Source: Pelagibacterales bacterium SAG-MED38 (lineage in GTDB: Bacteria > Pseudomonadota > Alphaproteobacteria > Pelagibacterales > Pelagibacteraceae). From it: 16,155 nucleotides of DNA. The notes below the pieces were generated by a model. It saw only the letters and a list, made by a program, of their open reading frames with translations, was not told where the DNA came from and did not search any database. Of the stretch, positions 15,516 to 16,155 are shown one piece after another (position 1 is the first letter of the stretch; each line of letters starts with the position of its first letter). Made by a program: the position numbers and the translations under genes. The stretch lies in NCBI GenBank assembly GCA_014653585.1, contig JACWEH010000014.1, forward strand, positions 1 through 16,155, read 5' to 3'.

Positions 15516-16155
15516 TGTCCATATCTCTTGAGGAAAAATTTAAATCATTTTGTAATTCAAAAAATTTAGAAATCAATCAAAATCAAATAACAACAATTAA
15601 AATACTTGATGATTTTTATAATAACAATTTTCATTTTTCTATCTTTAATTTTTTTAAAAAAAAAAATTTAAAAAAAGGATTTTATCTTCATGGAGGTGTT
15701 GGTGTTGGAAAAACAATGATTTTAGACTTTTTTTATGATCTTATCTCTGAAAAAAAAATAAGACTTCACTTTAATGAGTTTATGTTAAATTTTCATAATT
15801 TTGCTCATGAAAATAAAAATAAGGCAGATGAAAATATTGTAAATTTATTTGTTAAAAATCTAAAATCAAAAGTTTCTTTAATTTATTTTGACGAGTTTCA
15901 AGTCACCAATATAGTAGATGCCATGATATTAGGTAAGCTCTTTGATAAAATATTTAGTGAGAATATAAAGATAATTATCACCTCTAATATCGCAATCTCA
16001 GAATTATATAAAGACGGTCTTCAACGGGATCAATTTAAACCTTTTATTGGAATTATGAAAAAAAAGACAGTCGAACATAAGCTTTTTATTGAAGATGATT
16101 ATAGAAAATCAAAAGAAAATCAAAATGATAGATACTTCTTCCCACTAAACCAAGA
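15515..16155 (+). CDS. zapE: ZapE/AFG1-family ATPase (3' truncated)
   Basis: This P-loop ATPase belongs to the family of bacterial ZapE, a division-associated factor acting at the Z-ring, and mitochondrial Afg1/LACE1. About 213 codons are visible before the window ends; full-length members have about 350-400. Motifs are Walker A GGVGVGKT at 60-67, then HFNEFM (85-90), Walker B LIYFDEFQV with D126 and E127, an arginine-bearing LYKDGLQR segment and FKPFIGIM. These match the family order. The N-terminal region before Walker A (59 residues) looks shorter than usual. Codons 46-51 run through seven T followed by eleven A (15649-15666), an indel-prone site; the frame is intact as given. The start ATG overlaps the previous stop as TGATG. 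Confidence 0.9.
   Translation, partial: MSISLEEKFKSFCNSKNLEINQNQITTIKILDDFYNNNFHFSIFNFFKKKNLKKGFYLHGGVGVGKTMILDFFYDLISEKKIRLHFNEFMLNFHNFAHENKNKADENIVNLFVKNLKSKVSLIYFDEFQVTNIVDAMILGKLFDKIFSENIKIIITSNIAISELYKDGLQRDQFKPFIGIMKKKTVEHKLFIEDDYRKSKENQNDRYFFPLNQ

Noticed and set aside
1..16155. CRISPR array, insertion sequence, prophage, toxin-antitoxin or defence island
   Set aside because: No regularly spaced repeats, transposase, integrase or recognisable defence genes; composition is uniform and the genes are mainly metabolic or envelope-related.

Overview
This is a compact, strongly AT-rich bacterial window: A+T is dominant by eye, with many A and T homopolymer runs and little non-coding DNA. 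It holds fifteen genes on both strands, thirteen complete and two cut by the window edges. An AcnA-type aconitase, YfgM- and BamB-like envelope proteins, ZapE, a PotB/PotC-type uptake system and an ArgE-type M20 peptidase point to a streamlined alphaproteobacterium. The base composition, gene packing and protein style fit marine Pelagibacterales (SAR11) or a similar reduced lineage. That placement is an inference; no rRNA or other phylogenetic marker is present.

Region 1 (1-4498, + strand) starts with the last codons of a probable periplasmic solute-binding protein. A 71-base spacer follows, carrying a weak hairpin and a strong terminator-like hairpin. Then come two permeases of a spermidine/putrescine-type ABC importer and a FadN-type fusion of 3-hydroxyacyl-CoA dehydrogenase and enoyl-CoA hydratase. 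The ATPase of the importer is not in the window.

Region 2 (4487-5865, - strand) is a translationally coupled pair: a secreted protein with an HExxH zinc-peptidase motif that I cannot name, then a membrane-anchored cyclophilin. Region 3 (5885-9506) has an agmatinase-family ureohydrolase and an aldehyde dehydrogenase on the + strand, meeting a convergent ArgE-like deacetylase. With the transporter, this makes a neighbourhood leaning towards polyamine, guanidino and arginine-related nitrogen compounds, although each substrate is inferred from family alone.

Region 4 (9536-16155, + strand) is a seven-gene run with gaps of three bases or less, or short overlaps: CsaA-like tRNA-binding protein, LysE-family exporter, aconitase, a YfgM-like TPR protein, BamB lipoprotein, an unnamed cupin-like protein, and ZapE (cut by the window end). 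It is probably one transcription unit mixing the TCA cycle with outer-membrane and division functions.

I see no mobile element, CRISPR array, rRNA or tRNA. No stretch above about 75 bases lacks a gene. I did not find a clearly new multi-gene system. The best candidates for undescribed biology are the HExxH peptidase/cyclophilin pair, the hairpin placed directly before the permease start codon, and the cupin-like protein between BamB and ZapE.
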